Shown: positions 25,708-35,728 of the stretch, piece by piece | How positions within the stretch are numbered: position 1 is the stretch's first letter | Layout: each line of letters starts with the position of its first letter | Assembly: GCA_001310375.1 (NCBI GenBank) | Contig: BAXC01000011.1 | Span: 1-63,634, forward strand | Source: Bacillus sp. JCM 19041 | Lineage (GTDB): Bacteria; Bacillota; Bacilli; Bacillales; Bacillaceae_D | Reading direction: 5' to 3' | DNA length: 63,634 nucleotides | Notes under the pieces: model-generated | The model's database searches: none | The model's input: only the letters and a program-made list of their open reading frames with translations | What the model was told of the DNA's origin: nothing | Position numbers and translations under genes: made by a program

Positions 25708-26791
25708 TCAGCGTATTTCGCAACCCATTACGAATATCTACCTTAAAATCGAAGATGAGATACTAATGAATGTTGCCCGCAAATTGAAACGTGACCGCTC
25801 TCTGTTAACGCCAGAGGGCTTTTCGTCGTGGCAGCTGCTAAAGCTACAAGATTTAAATGAGCTTAACCAAATCAATATACGCACAATTGCACGTAATAGT
25901 GGAATGGCATTGAATGAAGTTGTGGCGCTTTTGGGAGATGAGGGTTATAGAGCTATTCGTTCGGTTGATGGACAGCTTGCAGAAGCGGTTAGACGTGGTT
26001 ATGCGGTTGCTCCTCCTGTTGGGCAATCACAGGCGATGCAAAACATCCTGCAAACATACGCCAATCAAACAAGAGGCACGTTTAACATGGTCAACATGTC
26101 TCTCTTGCAAGGTGGAGAACAGGCGTATTTAAACATTATCAATCAATCGGCAGCAGGTGTGCTAACTGGTATTAAAACACCACAGCAAGCCGTGAGGGAG
26201 ATTGCAAGGCAGTGGGCAGACAAAGGCATACCCGCTCTTGTTAAGAATGGCAGAAATCATTCAGTCGAAGGTTATTTAAATACTGTTATACGCACCACGA
26301 CGAACAGTGTGACCAACGATATGCAGGACGCTCGTATGGATGAGCACGACGTGGACTTGGTAGAAATATCAGAGCACATGGGTGCTAGAACAAAGTGTGC
26401 TCCTTATCAAGGACGGATATTTAGCCGTAGCGGGAACAGCACCAAATACCCTGCTTTGGCATCAACAAGTATGGGTGAACCGGACGGTTTATTTGGCTTC
26501 AATTGCAGACACGTCAAATATGCTTATGTCGAAGGTGTATCCATCCCCAGACCGAAGGGGATCAACCGCGCTGAAAATGACAAAGCCTACAAAGAGTCAC
26601 AGCAACAACGAAGCATTGAGCGTTCCATACGCAAAGCGAAACGCGAGGAACGAATGATGAAGGAAATGGGCGATGATGAAGGAGTGAAGCAGGCTAAACA
26701 GCTTGTGAAACAACGTCAGTCAAAAATGCGAGATTTCATCGAAGACACAGGGCGTACCCGTCGCCGAAATCGGGAGCAGTTAGCTACTTAG
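25694..26791 (+). CDS. Minor capsid/head morphogenesis protein (Minor_capsid_2-like)
   Basis: 365 aa overlapping the portal end. The central EGYLNTVIRTTTNSVTNDMQDARMDEHDVDLVEISEH and ...GLFGFNCRHVKYAY with conserved Cys/His match phage minor capsid protein family PF06152. Basic helical C-terminus. Head assembly with portal. Confidence 0.9.
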   Translation: MLERSQRISQPITNIYLKIEDEILMNVARKLKRDRSLLTPEGFSSWQLLKLQDLNELNQINIRTIARNSGMALNEVVALLGDEGYRAIRSVDGQLAEAVRRGYAVAPPVGQSQAMQNILQTYANQTRGTFNMVNMSLLQGGEQAYLNIINQSAAGVLTGIKTPQQAVREIARQWADKGIPALVKNGRNHSVEGYLNTVIRTTTNSVTNDMQDARMDEHDVDLVEISEHMGARTKCAPYQGRIFSRSGNSTKYPALASTSMGEPDGLFGFNCRHVKYAYVEGVSIPRPKGINRAENDKAYKESQQQRSIERSIRKAKREERMMKEMGDDEGVKQAKQLVKQRQSKMRDFIEDTGRTRRRNREQLAT

Positions 26792-26809
26792 CACCTCGGG
26801 TGCTTTTTT
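26790..26809 (+). terminator. Terminator between minor capsid and scaffold genes
   Basis: GCACC-TCG-GGTGC followed by TTTTTTC. May tune expression of scaffold and capsid. Confidence 0.8.
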
Positions 26810-26882
26810 CTTTGCCCTTTTACCGCGAGGTGGGCGCTATAAATCAAACGCGGGGACAAATACCCTTTTGGGAGGAATTGAA

Positions 26883-27542
26883 ATGAAAGTATCAGATAGA
26901 GCATCTAATTTAAAGTTTTTCCAGCAGAAGACTAGATTACCTTTTGAACTACAGTTTTTTGCAAAAGATTCACCGCCTAGCGGAGATCAACAAACCGACC
27001 AGACGGATCAATCTGGAGGACAGGAACAACCACCTACGCAACAGCAGGAAGAAACAAAAACCTTTAGTCAGGACGATGTAAACAACGTTGCGGCTAAAGA
27101 GGCTAAGAAAGCGCAAGAGAAGCTTTTAAAGCAACTTGGGATTGACAACTTTGACAATGCGAAAGACGGCATGGCGAAGTTTAAGGAATGGCAGGATTCA
27201 CAGAAAACAGAGCAAGAGAAGCAAGCGGAGCGGTTGCAAGAGCTTGAAGCAAATTATTCAACTGCTTCTGAAGAAAACAATGGTTTAAAGGCACAGATTA
27301 GCGCCATGAAAGCAGGTGTCAAAGCTGATTCTGTTGAGGATGTGGTTGTCTTGGCTCAACGCCTTGTAAACGATGATACCGACATGGATACAGCGATTAA
27401 GCAAGTGGTAGAGCGTTACCCGCAGTTTGGTGCGGAACAGCAGAAGGAAGAGGGACCGCCGAAGCCTACTTTTAGCAACGGCGACCACCAGAAGAAAACA
27501 GAAACAGATGCGGACAAGTGGGCCGCTGCATTCAAATTATAA
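26883..27542 (+). CDS. Capsid scaffold protein with LQFFA leader
   Basis: 220 aa; ATG 26883 after TTGGGAGGAATTG. Residues about 20-29 read PFELQFFAKD, matching the LQFFA sites cut by Prp protease in Firmicutes L27 and phage capsid proteins. Then a Gln/Pro-rich linker and a coiled coil (about 75-130). Guides prohead assembly. Confidence 0.88.
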   Translation: MKVSDRASNLKFFQQKTRLPFELQFFAKDSPPSGDQQTDQTDQSGGQEQPPTQQQEETKTFSQDDVNNVAAKEAKKAQEKLLKQLGIDNFDNAKDGMAKFKEWQDSQKTEQEKQAERLQELEANYSTASEENNGLKAQISAMKAGVKADSVEDVVVLAQRLVNDDTDMDTAIKQVVERYPQFGAEQQKEEGPPKPTFSNGDHQKKTETDADKWAAAFKL

Positions 27543-27559
27543 AAATTGGAGTGATTTAA

Positions 27560-28471
27560 ATGGCAACATTAAACTATGCAGAACAATATCAACAAGCATT
27601 ACAGCAAAAATATACGAAAGAATTGGCTTTTGGTGCGCTTTACAACACACCTAACAATGCAACAATCAAGTTCACAAGTGCTAAGACAATTCAAATCCCT
27701 AGCATTTCAACAGGTGGTTTCCAAGACGTTGACCGTGACGTAGTAGGTGGCATGACTCGTCGTGTAGACAACGATTTCATTCCAAAGACTTTAGATCATG
27801 ACCGAGAATTCAAAACGCTTGTTGATCCATTAGACGTTGACGAAACCAATATGGCATTAACGATTAGCAATATTACTCGTGTATTTAACGGAGAACACAA
27901 GATACCAGAAATGGACAAATACATGGCTTCCAAGTTATATGACGAATACACAGGTTTTGGCGAAGAGGCAAACACTGACGGGCTATCAGAGTCTACCATT
28001 CTATCAGTTTTCGATGACATGATGGAAGAAATGGACGAGGCGGAAGTACCTCAAGAAGGGCGTTTGCTCTATGTAACGCCAAAAGTGAAGAAGATCTTAA
28101 AAAATGCAGAGAAAATTCAGCGTACGCTTGAAGTTCGAGGTGATGCAGCTGCGGTAAATCGTAACTTACGCTCGTTAGAGGAAGTTACGATTATCTCTGT
28201 TCCGTCAAGTCGTATGAAAACAGCTTACGATTTTACTGATGGAGCGGAAGTCGATTCTTCTGCACAACAAATTAATATGATTTTAATTCATCCAACAACG
28301 GTAATTGCTCCACAAAAATATGATTTTGTTTCTATGGACAACCCAAGCGCAACAACTGGTGGTAAATACTTCTACTACGAGCGTAAATACTGGGATGTCT
28401 TTTTGATTGAGAAGAAAGCTCCAGGTGTTAAGTTCAATGTCGGATCAACTATCGGTGGGGTAGAGGGGTAA
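27560..28471 (+). CDS. Major capsid protein
   Basis: 303 aa after TTGGAGTGATTTAA. N-terminal arm (ATLNYAEQYQQALQQKYTKEL), then HK97-fold type features (IPSISTGGFQDVDRD, EGRLLYVTPKVKKIL, INMILIHPTTVIAPQKYD, YYERKYWDVFLIEKKAPGV). No LQFFA leader. Main shell protein. Confidence 0.93.
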   Translation: MATLNYAEQYQQALQQKYTKELAFGALYNTPNNATIKFTSAKTIQIPSISTGGFQDVDRDVVGGMTRRVDNDFIPKTLDHDREFKTLVDPLDVDETNMALTISNITRVFNGEHKIPEMDKYMASKLYDEYTGFGEEANTDGLSESTILSVFDDMMEEMDEAEVPQEGRLLYVTPKVKKILKNAEKIQRTLEVRGDAAAVNRNLRSLEEVTIISVPSSRMKTAYDFTDGAEVDSSAQQINMILIHPTTVIAPQKYDFVSMDNPSATTGGKYFYYERKYWDVFLIEKKAPGVKFNVGSTIGGVEG

Positions 28472-28498
28472 TCCCTCTCCTTCGTAGGAGGTATTCCA

Positions 28499-28783
28499 GT
28501 GGCTAAAATTAAAAAAGGTAATCGAATTCTAAATGTTGATCAAGGCAGGTTAAAAAGCTATTTGTCACAAGGGTATGATCAAATTGACGAGAGTGGAAAG
28601 GTAATCACTAGAGCAACAGGTGGTAAAACAGTAGCCGTAGGTGAATACAATCGCTCCTTGGATGAAGTAGTGGCATTGAAAGAGGAAAACGAAAAGCTTA
28701 AGAAAGAAGTCGCCAAGTTAAAAAAAGAAGCGGCTACAGTGAAAAAGGAAGATAAGAAGGATGCAAAAGAGGAGGCGAAATAA
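28499..28783 (+). CDS. Small head protein, coiled-coil tail
   Basis: 94 aa from GTG 28499 (TAGGAGGTATTCCA). N-terminal KIKKGNRILNVDQGRLKSYLSQGYDQI resembles a small head-associated domain; residues 55-94 are Lys/Glu coiled coil. Confidence 0.75.
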   Translation: MAKIKKGNRILNVDQGRLKSYLSQGYDQIDESGKVITRATGGKTVAVGEYNRSLDEVVALKEENEKLKKEVAKLKKEAATVKKEDKKDAKEEAK

Positions 28784-29284
28784 TTGACCCAATTTAAAGC
28801 TGTGGTAACCGAAGACGTACCTGCAAACCGCCTACTTTCGTTCGTAGGTGGAGAAGGATCTGTTGCTGTTGCTCCTTCTATCGAGGGGGAAACGCCTGCA
28901 TTCCACTCAACCCGTGATCTGAAAGAGAATGAGGTCGTCACTGTGACAGTTAAAGGTGCCCCTTCTTGGAACATTGAAGCTGGTGAGGATCTGGAAGCAG
29001 GGCAAAGCGTTGCTGTTGGCGACGGTGGCACTGTGGTTGCTGCTGAAGATGATGGAATTGGCTATGTTGGTGATGAAGCCGCTGCTGGTGAAGTTGTTAG
29101 CGTTATTCGTTCTGCTGCTGGTGGGGCGAAGGGTCCACGCGGCGATAAAGGACCAGATGGTGATAAGGGACCAGACGGTGACCAAGGTCCAGAAGGAGAA
29201 CAGGGACCAGACGGTGACCAAGGTCCAGAAGGAGAACAGGGACCTCCTGGAGAGCAAGGTCCTCCCGGGGAACCTGCTGAATAA
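28784..29284 (+). CDS. Capsid decoration protein with collagen-like tail
   Basis: 166 aa from TTG 28784 next to the preceding stop. Residues 1-110 form a DUF2190-like beta domain (VPANRLLSFVGGEG, LEAGQSVAVGDGGTVV). Residues about 115-166 are Gly-X-Y repeats (GPRGDKGPDGDKGPDGDQ and on, ending GPPGEP). Likely a capsid-surface fibre. The repeats are encoded by near-identical DNA. Confidence 0.85.
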   Translation: MTQFKAVVTEDVPANRLLSFVGGEGSVAVAPSIEGETPAFHSTRDLKENEVVTVTVKGAPSWNIEAGEDLEAGQSVAVGDGGTVVAAEDDGIGYVGDEAAAGEVVSVIRSAAGGAKGPRGDKGPDGDKGPDGDQGPEGEQGPDGDQGPEGEQGPPGEQGPPGEPAE

Positions 29285-29297
29285 GGAGTGATGAAGC

Positions 29298-29701
29298 ATG
29301 GCATATATTGACCATGATACTACTCTAATACGTACAAAGGGCAACCTATCGAAGATGAGAAGTTTGAAACATATGCAGACCGCGCCAGTGACGTTATCGA
29401 CCAACTGACACGGTATAAGCTGAAAACTACCCATAACTTTGATCGACTTGCACCCTTCTTGAAAGAGCAAGTCATGAAAGCGACCGCTGCGCAAGTTGAG
29501 TTTTACGAGCTTAACGGCGGCTATGAAATCGCTTTGACGGGCGACGATGCAACGGGTGTGTCTATTGGTAAGTTTAGCTACGGTGGTGGTCAGAGGGCTT
29601 CTGGTGGCGAGAATCCCGCTTTCTCACGAAACCTACTAGACTATCTAGCGCCAACAGGCTTGCTCTATAGTGGAGTCGGGGTGATGGATAGTGCGTATTA
29701 A
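29298..29701 (+). pseudogene. Head-tail connector protein, frameshifted
   Basis: AAGGAGTGATGAAGC precedes ATG 29298. MAYIDHD then YYSNTYKGQPIEDEKFETYADRASDVIDQLTRYKL appears when one T of gaTTac is restored. The 134-aa product is a gp6-like connector. Follows capsid genes as expected. Confidence 0.82.
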
Positions 29702-30029
29702 GCCTATACCAAGACGTTTACTCATTCACACAATTAAATACGAGGAATTTCTACGAGACGGGTCTTTCGGCGATGAGTTTGCCGAGCCTGTCTCTTTCTC
29801 ATTTGTCCGTATGGAACCAAAGAGTTCATTCAGGCGTAATGCCAATGGCGAAGAGATTAATCTTCAAGGCGTGTTATTCCTTGATGCACAGAACACACCT
29901 GATTATCAACGGTTAAAGGAAAAGTCGAAGGTGCACTTTAAAGGTCGTGAAATGCGAGTGTACGCCTGTGAGGAATATTATGCGTTTGATGGCAAAACAC
30001 CGCACCATTACGAGGTGGAGTTGCAATGA
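29691..30029 (+). CDS. Minor capsid protein 1-like (head completion)
   Basis: 112 aa from GTG 29691. RIKPIPRRLLIHTIKYEEF and the C-terminal HHYEVELQ match the PF10665 minor capsid family. Probably a head-tail stopper. Confidence 0.88.
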   Translation: MRIKPIPRRLLIHTIKYEEFLRDGSFGDEFAEPVSFSFVRMEPKSSFRRNANGEEINLQGVLFLDAQNTPDYQRLKEKSKVHFKGREMRVYACEEYYAFDGKTPHHYEVELQ

Positions 30030-30376
30030 AGCATGTAAATGTAACAGTGGATATAAAAAACGTGGGTCCTAAATTGCTCAATGCAGTTAAGCAGGCTCGT
30101 CCTATTGTAGGTCAGCAGATAGTAAAAGATTCAAACCGCTTCATCCCTTTTGACACCGGGAATGCACAGTCCAGTAGTTTACGAGCCTCGAACTTTGAAG
30201 AGGGCAAGATTGTATGGGACACGCCCTATATCAGGAAAATCTATTATGGTGTGCGCATGAACTTTTCGAAGGATGTAAACCCACTTGCTGGTCCGTTGTG
30301 GTTTGAACGTGCTCATGCAGCGTATGGGTCGCAATGGACAAACGTTGCTGAAAGGGCGGTGAAGAGCTACTTATGA
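30026..30376 (+). CDS. Minor capsid protein 2-like (gp10-type)
   Basis: 116 aa. DSNRFIPFDTGNAQSSSLRAS and TPYIRKIYYGVRMNFS...WFERAHA match PF11114, related to HK97 gp10 tail completion proteins. Overlaps both neighbours by 4 bases. Confidence 0.88.
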   Translation: MKHVNVTVDIKNVGPKLLNAVKQARPIVGQQIVKDSNRFIPFDTGNAQSSSLRASNFEEGKIVWDTPYIRKIYYGVRMNFSKDVNPLAGPLWFERAHAAYGSQWTNVAERAVKSYL

Positions 30377-30782
30377 CAATGGATTTCCTAGAACGATTAG
30401 TTCTTGATGCGTTAGATAAACAGAATTACTACGCAATGGTCGTTACCCTGTTACGGTGGATGGGAACAGTATAGCTGTATCTGTAATGCCCTCTAACAAC
30501 CGAAGTGTTTACTATGATGGCACCTATGACCAAGGCTATATGTTCCAAGTGATGACGAAGCACCAACAGCAGTTAGAAGCGTACCAAACGCTATTACGCA
30601 TAACGGATTATCTAGACAATGTCCCTGACATTCCGAGTCATAACAACTCTTATGATTTCAACGGAATTACAGTGGTTGGTGATCCTAACGTCATTGGAAG
30701 AGAAGGTAATCATTATTACTACGTCGCTCAATTTAGAGCTGATTTATATATTAAAAGGAGTGAGTTGAATGAAGCCAATTAA
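30373..30782 (+). pseudogene. Minor capsid protein 3-like (tail terminator), frameshifted
   Basis: ATGA start at 30373. MDFLERLVLDALDKQNYYA shifts to NGRYPVTVDGNSIAVSVMPS...; one A lost from gcAAAtgg explains it. The restored 136 aa matches PF12691-type proteins that cap the tail tube. Confidence 0.82.
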
Positions 30783-31272
30783 TAAACGATTAGAGTACAA
30801 TTTACAATTCTTTGCGCGTGAAAAGAACGCACTTACAGCCTATTTCGTGGCTCCTATCCCATCAAACGGTGAAGAACCAGAGTGGAAGCAGCTAGCCCGT
30901 TGGATTAACAGTGTAACGGATGATTCGGACGAAAACACAGAGGATACAGGTTATTACGATGGAGACGGTACACCGGAAACGGATGTTATGTCTGTCAAAG
31001 AGGCGTACTCATTTGAAGGTATGTATGACCATACAGACGAAGCGATGAAGTTTATTGCTGGCTTAAAACGGACACCGGGACAGGCTCGTAAGATCATGTT
31101 GAAGAAGGTAGAAGCACATGGAGACACAGCTATTGGTCGTGCTACTGTGGCTAACATCGTAGCATCCGGTGGTGAGGCAACCGAATATGGTGCATTTAGC
31201 TGCTTAATCTCGTTTGACCGATCTCCAGAAGTGACAGAGAGCGAACCAGAAGCGGCAGGAATCGAAGCATAA
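30769..31272 (+). CDS. Major tail tube protein with LQFFA leader
   Basis: 167 aa after AAAAGGAGTGAGTTGA. N-terminus LEYNLQFFAREK carries the Prp-type LQFFA motif at about 10-16. The rest is tail-tube-like (DDSDENTEDTGYYDGDGTPE, SFEGMYDHTDEAMKFI). Builds the tail shaft. Confidence 0.88.
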   Translation: MKPINKRLEYNLQFFAREKNALTAYFVAPIPSNGEEPEWKQLARWINSVTDDSDENTEDTGYYDGDGTPETDVMSVKEAYSFEGMYDHTDEAMKFIAGLKRTPGQARKIMLKKVEAHGDTAIGRATVANIVASGGEATEYGAFSCLISFDRSPEVTESEPEAAGIEA

Positions 31273-31314
31273 TTATGGAGGGCATACAGCCCTCTTACTA
31301 TTGGAGGAAATCAA

Positions 31315-31689
31315 ATGACAATTAAAATCGAACTACAAAAACCTGAAATCGACGTCGAGATCGGCGGCCTACAGTTTAAATATGATTACTCGGATAAATC
31401 GCTAGAGGATGCTAGTAGAGAAGCACAAGACGTGCTGAAGCAAGTGAAAGCATTAAATGATGATTCTAAGGTTGAGGAGATCAAACAACAATTAAAACGC
31501 GGCTTTGACTTGTACCTTGGAGATGGTGCGTTTGATCAAATATTCAAATTGAATCCTTCCTCATTTGAACTTGCAAGTGTATTTGTAACCTTGCACAATA
31601 AATTAGAGGACGAGCTAGAATCACGTGGTGAGAAGATCCGTAAATCACAACAGGAACGTGCGAAAAAATACAATAAGAAAAAGAAGTAG
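31315..31689 (+). CDS. Tail assembly chaperone (gpG-like)
   Basis: 124 aa after TTGGAGGAAATCAA. Acidic helical protein with Lys-rich end, between tail tube and Gp15-like gene. No slip site giving a fusion was found. Confidence 0.82.
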   Translation: MTIKIELQKPEIDVEIGGLQFKYDYSDKSLEDASREAQDVLKQVKALNDDSKVEEIKQQLKRGFDLYLGDGAFDQIFKLNPSSFELASVFVTLHNKLEDELESRGEKIRKSQQERAKKYNKKKK

Positions 31690-31699
31690 GTGAGGCGGT

Positions 31700-32263
31700 G
31701 TGTTCTCGCTTGCTTACGAGCTGACTGATGAAATCGAGATACAAGGTGAGTCCTACACCCTCGATATGAGCTTTGATAATATCATCAGGCTAATTGACTT
31801 GATCGGTGACGAAGAGCTTGATGATGGTATTAAAGTGGAGGAAGGATTAGATATGTTGCTAGACCGTCCGATTGAAACGGACTTAGCGACAAAAACGAAG
31901 ATCTTCTATCAAATATTTGAGAAGGCTGTGGCTCAACAAGAGTTGAAGCCTGCCTTAGATCGTCAGGGTAACCCTATGCCTGACTCTGATACAGCTAAAG
32001 GTAAAGTTTATTCCTTATCTCAAGATGCGGAATACATTTACGCATCATTTATGCAGGATTACGGTATTGATTTAATCGAGCAACAAGGTAAGCTTCACTG
32101 GAATAAATTCAAGGCGCTTTTAAGCGGGCTAAGAAATGATACCAAGTTGAAAGAGGTTGTTCAAATACGCACATGTGATCTCCCATCTGGTAAAGGAACC
32201 GCAAAAGAACGGGAGCGCATGAAGAAGTTGAAAAAAGAATATGCATTGGAAAAAGAAGATTAG
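31700..32263 (+). CDS. Gp15-family tail assembly protein
   Basis: 187 aa from GTG 31700 (AGGTGAGG upstream). LTDEIEIQGESYTLDMSFDNIIRLIDL and WNKFKALLSGLRNDTKLKEVVQIR match bacteriophage Gp15 (PF06854), the second tail chaperone in this phage type. Confidence 0.88.
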   Translation: MFSLAYELTDEIEIQGESYTLDMSFDNIIRLIDLIGDEELDDGIKVEEGLDMLLDRPIETDLATKTKIFYQIFEKAVAQQELKPALDRQGNPMPDSDTAKGKVYSLSQDAEYIYASFMQDYGIDLIEQQGKLHWNKFKALLSGLRNDTKLKEVVQIRTCDLPSGKGTAKERERMKKLKKEYALEKED

Positions 32264-32282
32264 TAAAATTATCCTAATTCTA

Positions 32283-32312
32283 TTGTATTGCCCGAATCAT
32301 TCTTTATATAAT
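32283..32312 (+). promoter_or_regulatory. Moron promoter
   Basis: TTGTAT (32283-32288), 18-bp spacer, TATAAT (32307-32312) in the gap after the Gp15 gene, reading into the SHOCT gene. Confidence 0.65.
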
Positions 32313-32345
32313 AACCGTATAAGAGTGTACGGGAGGGTGATGGAT

Positions 32346-32876
32346 ATGGCATTGAAGGATTTATTGAAGCCAAGGAAGATATTAATGGTGGAAGTACTTC
32401 AAGGAAGAGTAGGAAAAAGAGTTGATTGGTTCAACATTCATTATGGTAAAGAGGAAGGCGTTGTAACGATTAATAAACGTCAATATTATTTTCTTGGCTT
32501 TTCCGAGCGTTCATTTGAAGAAGCTAGCAACGCTAAGGCTTTATCCGGGGCTGCGGTAGGTAGTTTATTCAGCCCGGTATTTGGTTCACTAGTAGGTGGC
32601 GCTGTTGGAGCAAGAAAGAACAAGAAGATTGCGTTTCTAATGGCTTTTCGCGATGTGGAAACTAACGAAGATTACACTGTAGAAGTGACACCATATAAAA
32701 AAGTAAATAAGTTATCTCAATTCGATGAGTTAACGGTTCATAAATTGCCAACAGAAGAAGTAGCGGAAGAAAAAACGTCTGTTGCTAGCGAACTACGTGA
32801 ATTTAAAGCGTTACTAGATGACGGAATTATAAGTGAAGACGAATTTAATAAGAAGAAGCAAGCGCTTCTCGGTTAA
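32346..32876 (+). CDS. SHOCT-domain protein, moron in the tail operon
   Basis: 176 aa; ATG 32346 has GGGAGGG 8 bases ahead. A basic N-terminal domain, a Gly/Ala-rich hydrophobic stretch (GAAVGSLFSPVFGSLVGGAVGA), and a C-terminal SHOCT helix pair (ELREFKALLDDGIISEDEFNKKKQALLG). It has its own promoter and terminator and splits the tail chaperones from the tape measure. Probably expressed in the lysogen; role unknown. Confidence 0.8.
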   Translation: MALKDLLKPRKILMVEVLQGRVGKRVDWFNIHYGKEEGVVTINKRQYYFLGFSERSFEEASNAKALSGAAVGSLFSPVFGSLVGGAVGARKNKKIAFLMAFRDVETNEDYTVEVTPYKKVNKLSQFDELTVHKLPTEEVAEEKTSVASELREFKALLDDGIISEDEFNKKKQALLG

Positions 32877-32877
32877 C

Positions 32878-32903
32878 AGAATCCTTTCGAGGGTTCTTTT
32901 TTT
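32878..32903 (+). terminator. Moron terminator
   Basis: AGAATCC-TTTCGA-GGGTTCT then seven T, right after the SHOCT stop. Confidence 0.85.
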
Positions 32904-32927
32904 ATGCCCTTAGAAGGGAGGTTTATG

Positions 32928-35728
32928 ATGGCAGACGGTAAAATAGTCATTGATGTTATGCTTGATGACGGGAGTGTAGCAAAAGGAGTTGCGAACCTAG
33001 ACGGACAATTGTCTGGGCTTCAACAAAGTGGTGAAAATGCGGGTATTGGAATCGGTAAGATTGTCGCAGCTCTTGGACTAGTAGCACTTGGAACAAAAGC
33101 AATTAACATGGTTAAAGATTCAATAGATCGAGCCTTTGGTCGTATTGATACGATGGAACAGTTTGAACGTGTTATGACAACGATGACAGGGTCTAGTGAA
33201 AAAGCAAATGAAGTATTGGGTATAACCAACGACACTGTAACAGGAACGGCATACGGGCTAGATGTAGCAGCTTCCGCGGTGCAAAATTTCGTGACGTCAA
33301 ATATGGATGTAGATCAAGCGACCGATTCAATTGCCTCCTGGGGTGATGCGGTCGCTTTTTATGGTGACGGATCCAACGAAACGTTTTCTAGTGTGTCCAC
33401 TGCCCTTGCTCAAATGTATGCAAAGGGTAAAGTGCAGATGGATAGCATGAATAGGCTCACAGAGGCTGGCATACCCGCCATGCAGATCTATGCGGATGCG
33501 ACTGGTCAATCGGTTGAAGAAGTAGCTGAACAGATGGGCAAAGGCGAACTAGATGCAGAGAGCTTTATTACTGTGATGAATGATGCGCTTAAGAATGGTA
33601 CAGAAAACTTTGCTGGCATCGAAGGGGCTGCAAAAGAAGCTGGTGCATCGTGGGGCGGTACATTCGATAACATGCGCGCTGCGGTTGCCCGTGGTGTAAC
33701 CAGTATTATTCAAAGTCTAGATGAGATGCTTGCTAATAATGGTCTACCTGATATGAGAACAATGATCTCGGAATTCGGTAAAGCTTTTGAGGATGCGTTA
33801 AAGTGGATCGCAGAACAGATTCCTGCAGTTATAGACTTTCTAAAAAGTTTATATGATGTCTTAGAACCGTATCTTCCTATCATAAAAGGAATGGTAATTG
33901 GGATCGGTGCTTATGTTGTTTCTCTTGCCACATGGAGAACCGCCGCTTACGCAACCGCTGTTGCACAGAGAGCATTAAATGCCGCCTTTCTAGCTCACCC
34001 TATAGCTAGAATAGTAGCTGCTATCATCGCAGCGGCTGTCCTGATCTATGTTTACTGGGAGCCTATCAGCGAGTTCTTTATTTGGCTCTGGGGTGTCATA
34101 AAAGATAGTGGCATTGCTGTGTGGGACTGGCTTAAAGGAGTTTGGTCTTCTACTGTTGATTGGTTTAAAAGTATATGGTCAAGCATTACGGACTTCTTCT
34201 CCAGCTTATGGGGTGATGCTTCCGACAGTGCTACAAGCATATGGGATAGTGTTAAATCCGTATGGAATAGCACAATAGAGTGGTTTAAATCAATCTGGCA
34301 AACGGTATCAGATTTCTTTGTCGGTCTTTGGAATGGGATAGTAGAAATTGCTGTTTCGATATGGGATGAGATATCCGCAAAGTGGAACGAAGCTGTTGAG
34401 CTAGTAACAACTTTATTTGCGCCATTGATCGAGTTCTTTATTGGTATCTGGGAAACCATATCAGCCAACGCAATGGAATACTGGGAGAATATTAAAGAAG
34501 TGTTCTCGACTGTGTGGGAGAGCATTCAAACCGCAGCAGCAGCGGCATGGGAGCTTATTAAAAACGTCATCCTCGGACCTATTCTGCTTTTAATTGATCT
34601 TGTAACAGGAGATATGGAAGGGTTTAGAGAGCATTTATCTGCAATATGGAACAACATCAAAGAAAATGCAGCTATCATCTGGGAAGCGTTGAAAGAGACT
34701 GTAATAACCATAATCAGTGCAGCGATAGCTAATCTTACTTTAATTTGGGATACATTTAAAACGTTCATTTCGGGATTATGGAATGCGATCTGGGAAACAG
34801 CGAAGAATATCTTCACTTACATCAAGGATTCGATAATCGAGCGAATGGAACAAGCCAAAGCACTACTAACGGCGGTCTGGGAAACGATTAAAACAACATT
34901 CAATGCGGCAATGGCTGCTATCTGGGGTTGGGTTAAAGAAAAGTTTCAACAGATAAGAGACAGTATCGAGCAAAGAATGAATGATGCCAAAGCAACCCTA
35001 GAGGGCATTTGGAATAGCATCAAGACATTCTTCACGACGACATTAGTCGAAATCTGGAATACAGTGAAGCAAAAGTTTCTGGACATTAAAGACGCCATTT
35101 TCGACAGGATGACAGAGGCAAAGAATACGATCACGGACATTTGGAATGAAGCACAGACATTCTTAGAAAACATTGACCTACTGCAAATAGGTAAAGATAT
35201 CATTCAAGGTTTAATTGACGGTATAGGGTCAATGGCGACGGCAGTATGGGGCAAAGTTACTGAAATTGCAGGAGGCATTAAAGACAGCATCACAAGTGCC
35301 TTAAGCATCAACTCACCTTCTCGCTGGATGCGTGACGAGGTCGGTGTCATGTTAATGCGCGGCTTTAATTTAGGGATCGATAAAGAAAAAAGCAGCACAT
35401 TGAAGAAAATGGATGAAGCTGCCGATTGGATGAAACCGGACTTGCCAGAGGTTAGTGGAATAATGGATAAGATTAAAGGTCTTGCAGCGAATGCTGGAGG
35501 TTTATTCCTGTTCATTACAGTGGTTCCGTATCTTCTGCTAGCTCAGGTGCTGGTGGAAGCCAATCAAACCCATACGATGACAGCGAAGTGAAAAAATTGC
35601 TAAAAGAGATTGCTAACAAAGTGGGCGCAGACGTTTACTTTGGTCGTGAGAAGATGGCGAGTTTTGTAGATAACGAGCAGGGTAGGAGAACGGTTCTAAG
35701 AGGAAGGAGGCTAGCGATTGATGGATAG
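32928..35728 (+). pseudogene. Tape measure protein, frameshifted near the C-terminus
   Basis: Start ATG 32928 after AAGGGAGG. About 933 aa when one C is restored in ttCCCtg (about 35505), giving the C-terminal YSGSVSSASSAGAGG...VYFGREKMASFVDNEQG. Residues 1-300 form the tape-measure N-terminal domain; 330-390 a hydrophobic membrane-active region; 390-800 has regularly spaced Trp (WDWLKGVW, WFKSIW, WNSTIEWF). Sets tail length and helps DNA entry. Confidence 0.92.

Noticed and set aside
28579..29494. Long antisense ORFs over the collagen-like gene
   Set aside because: Low-complexity shadows of the Gly-X-Y repeats with no ribosome sites.
31680..31702. Programmed frameshift joining the two tail chaperones
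   Set aside because: The A-rich end AAGAAAAAGAAG looks slippery, but the downstream gene's frame meets TGA at 31691-31693 before its GTG, so no fusion is possible.
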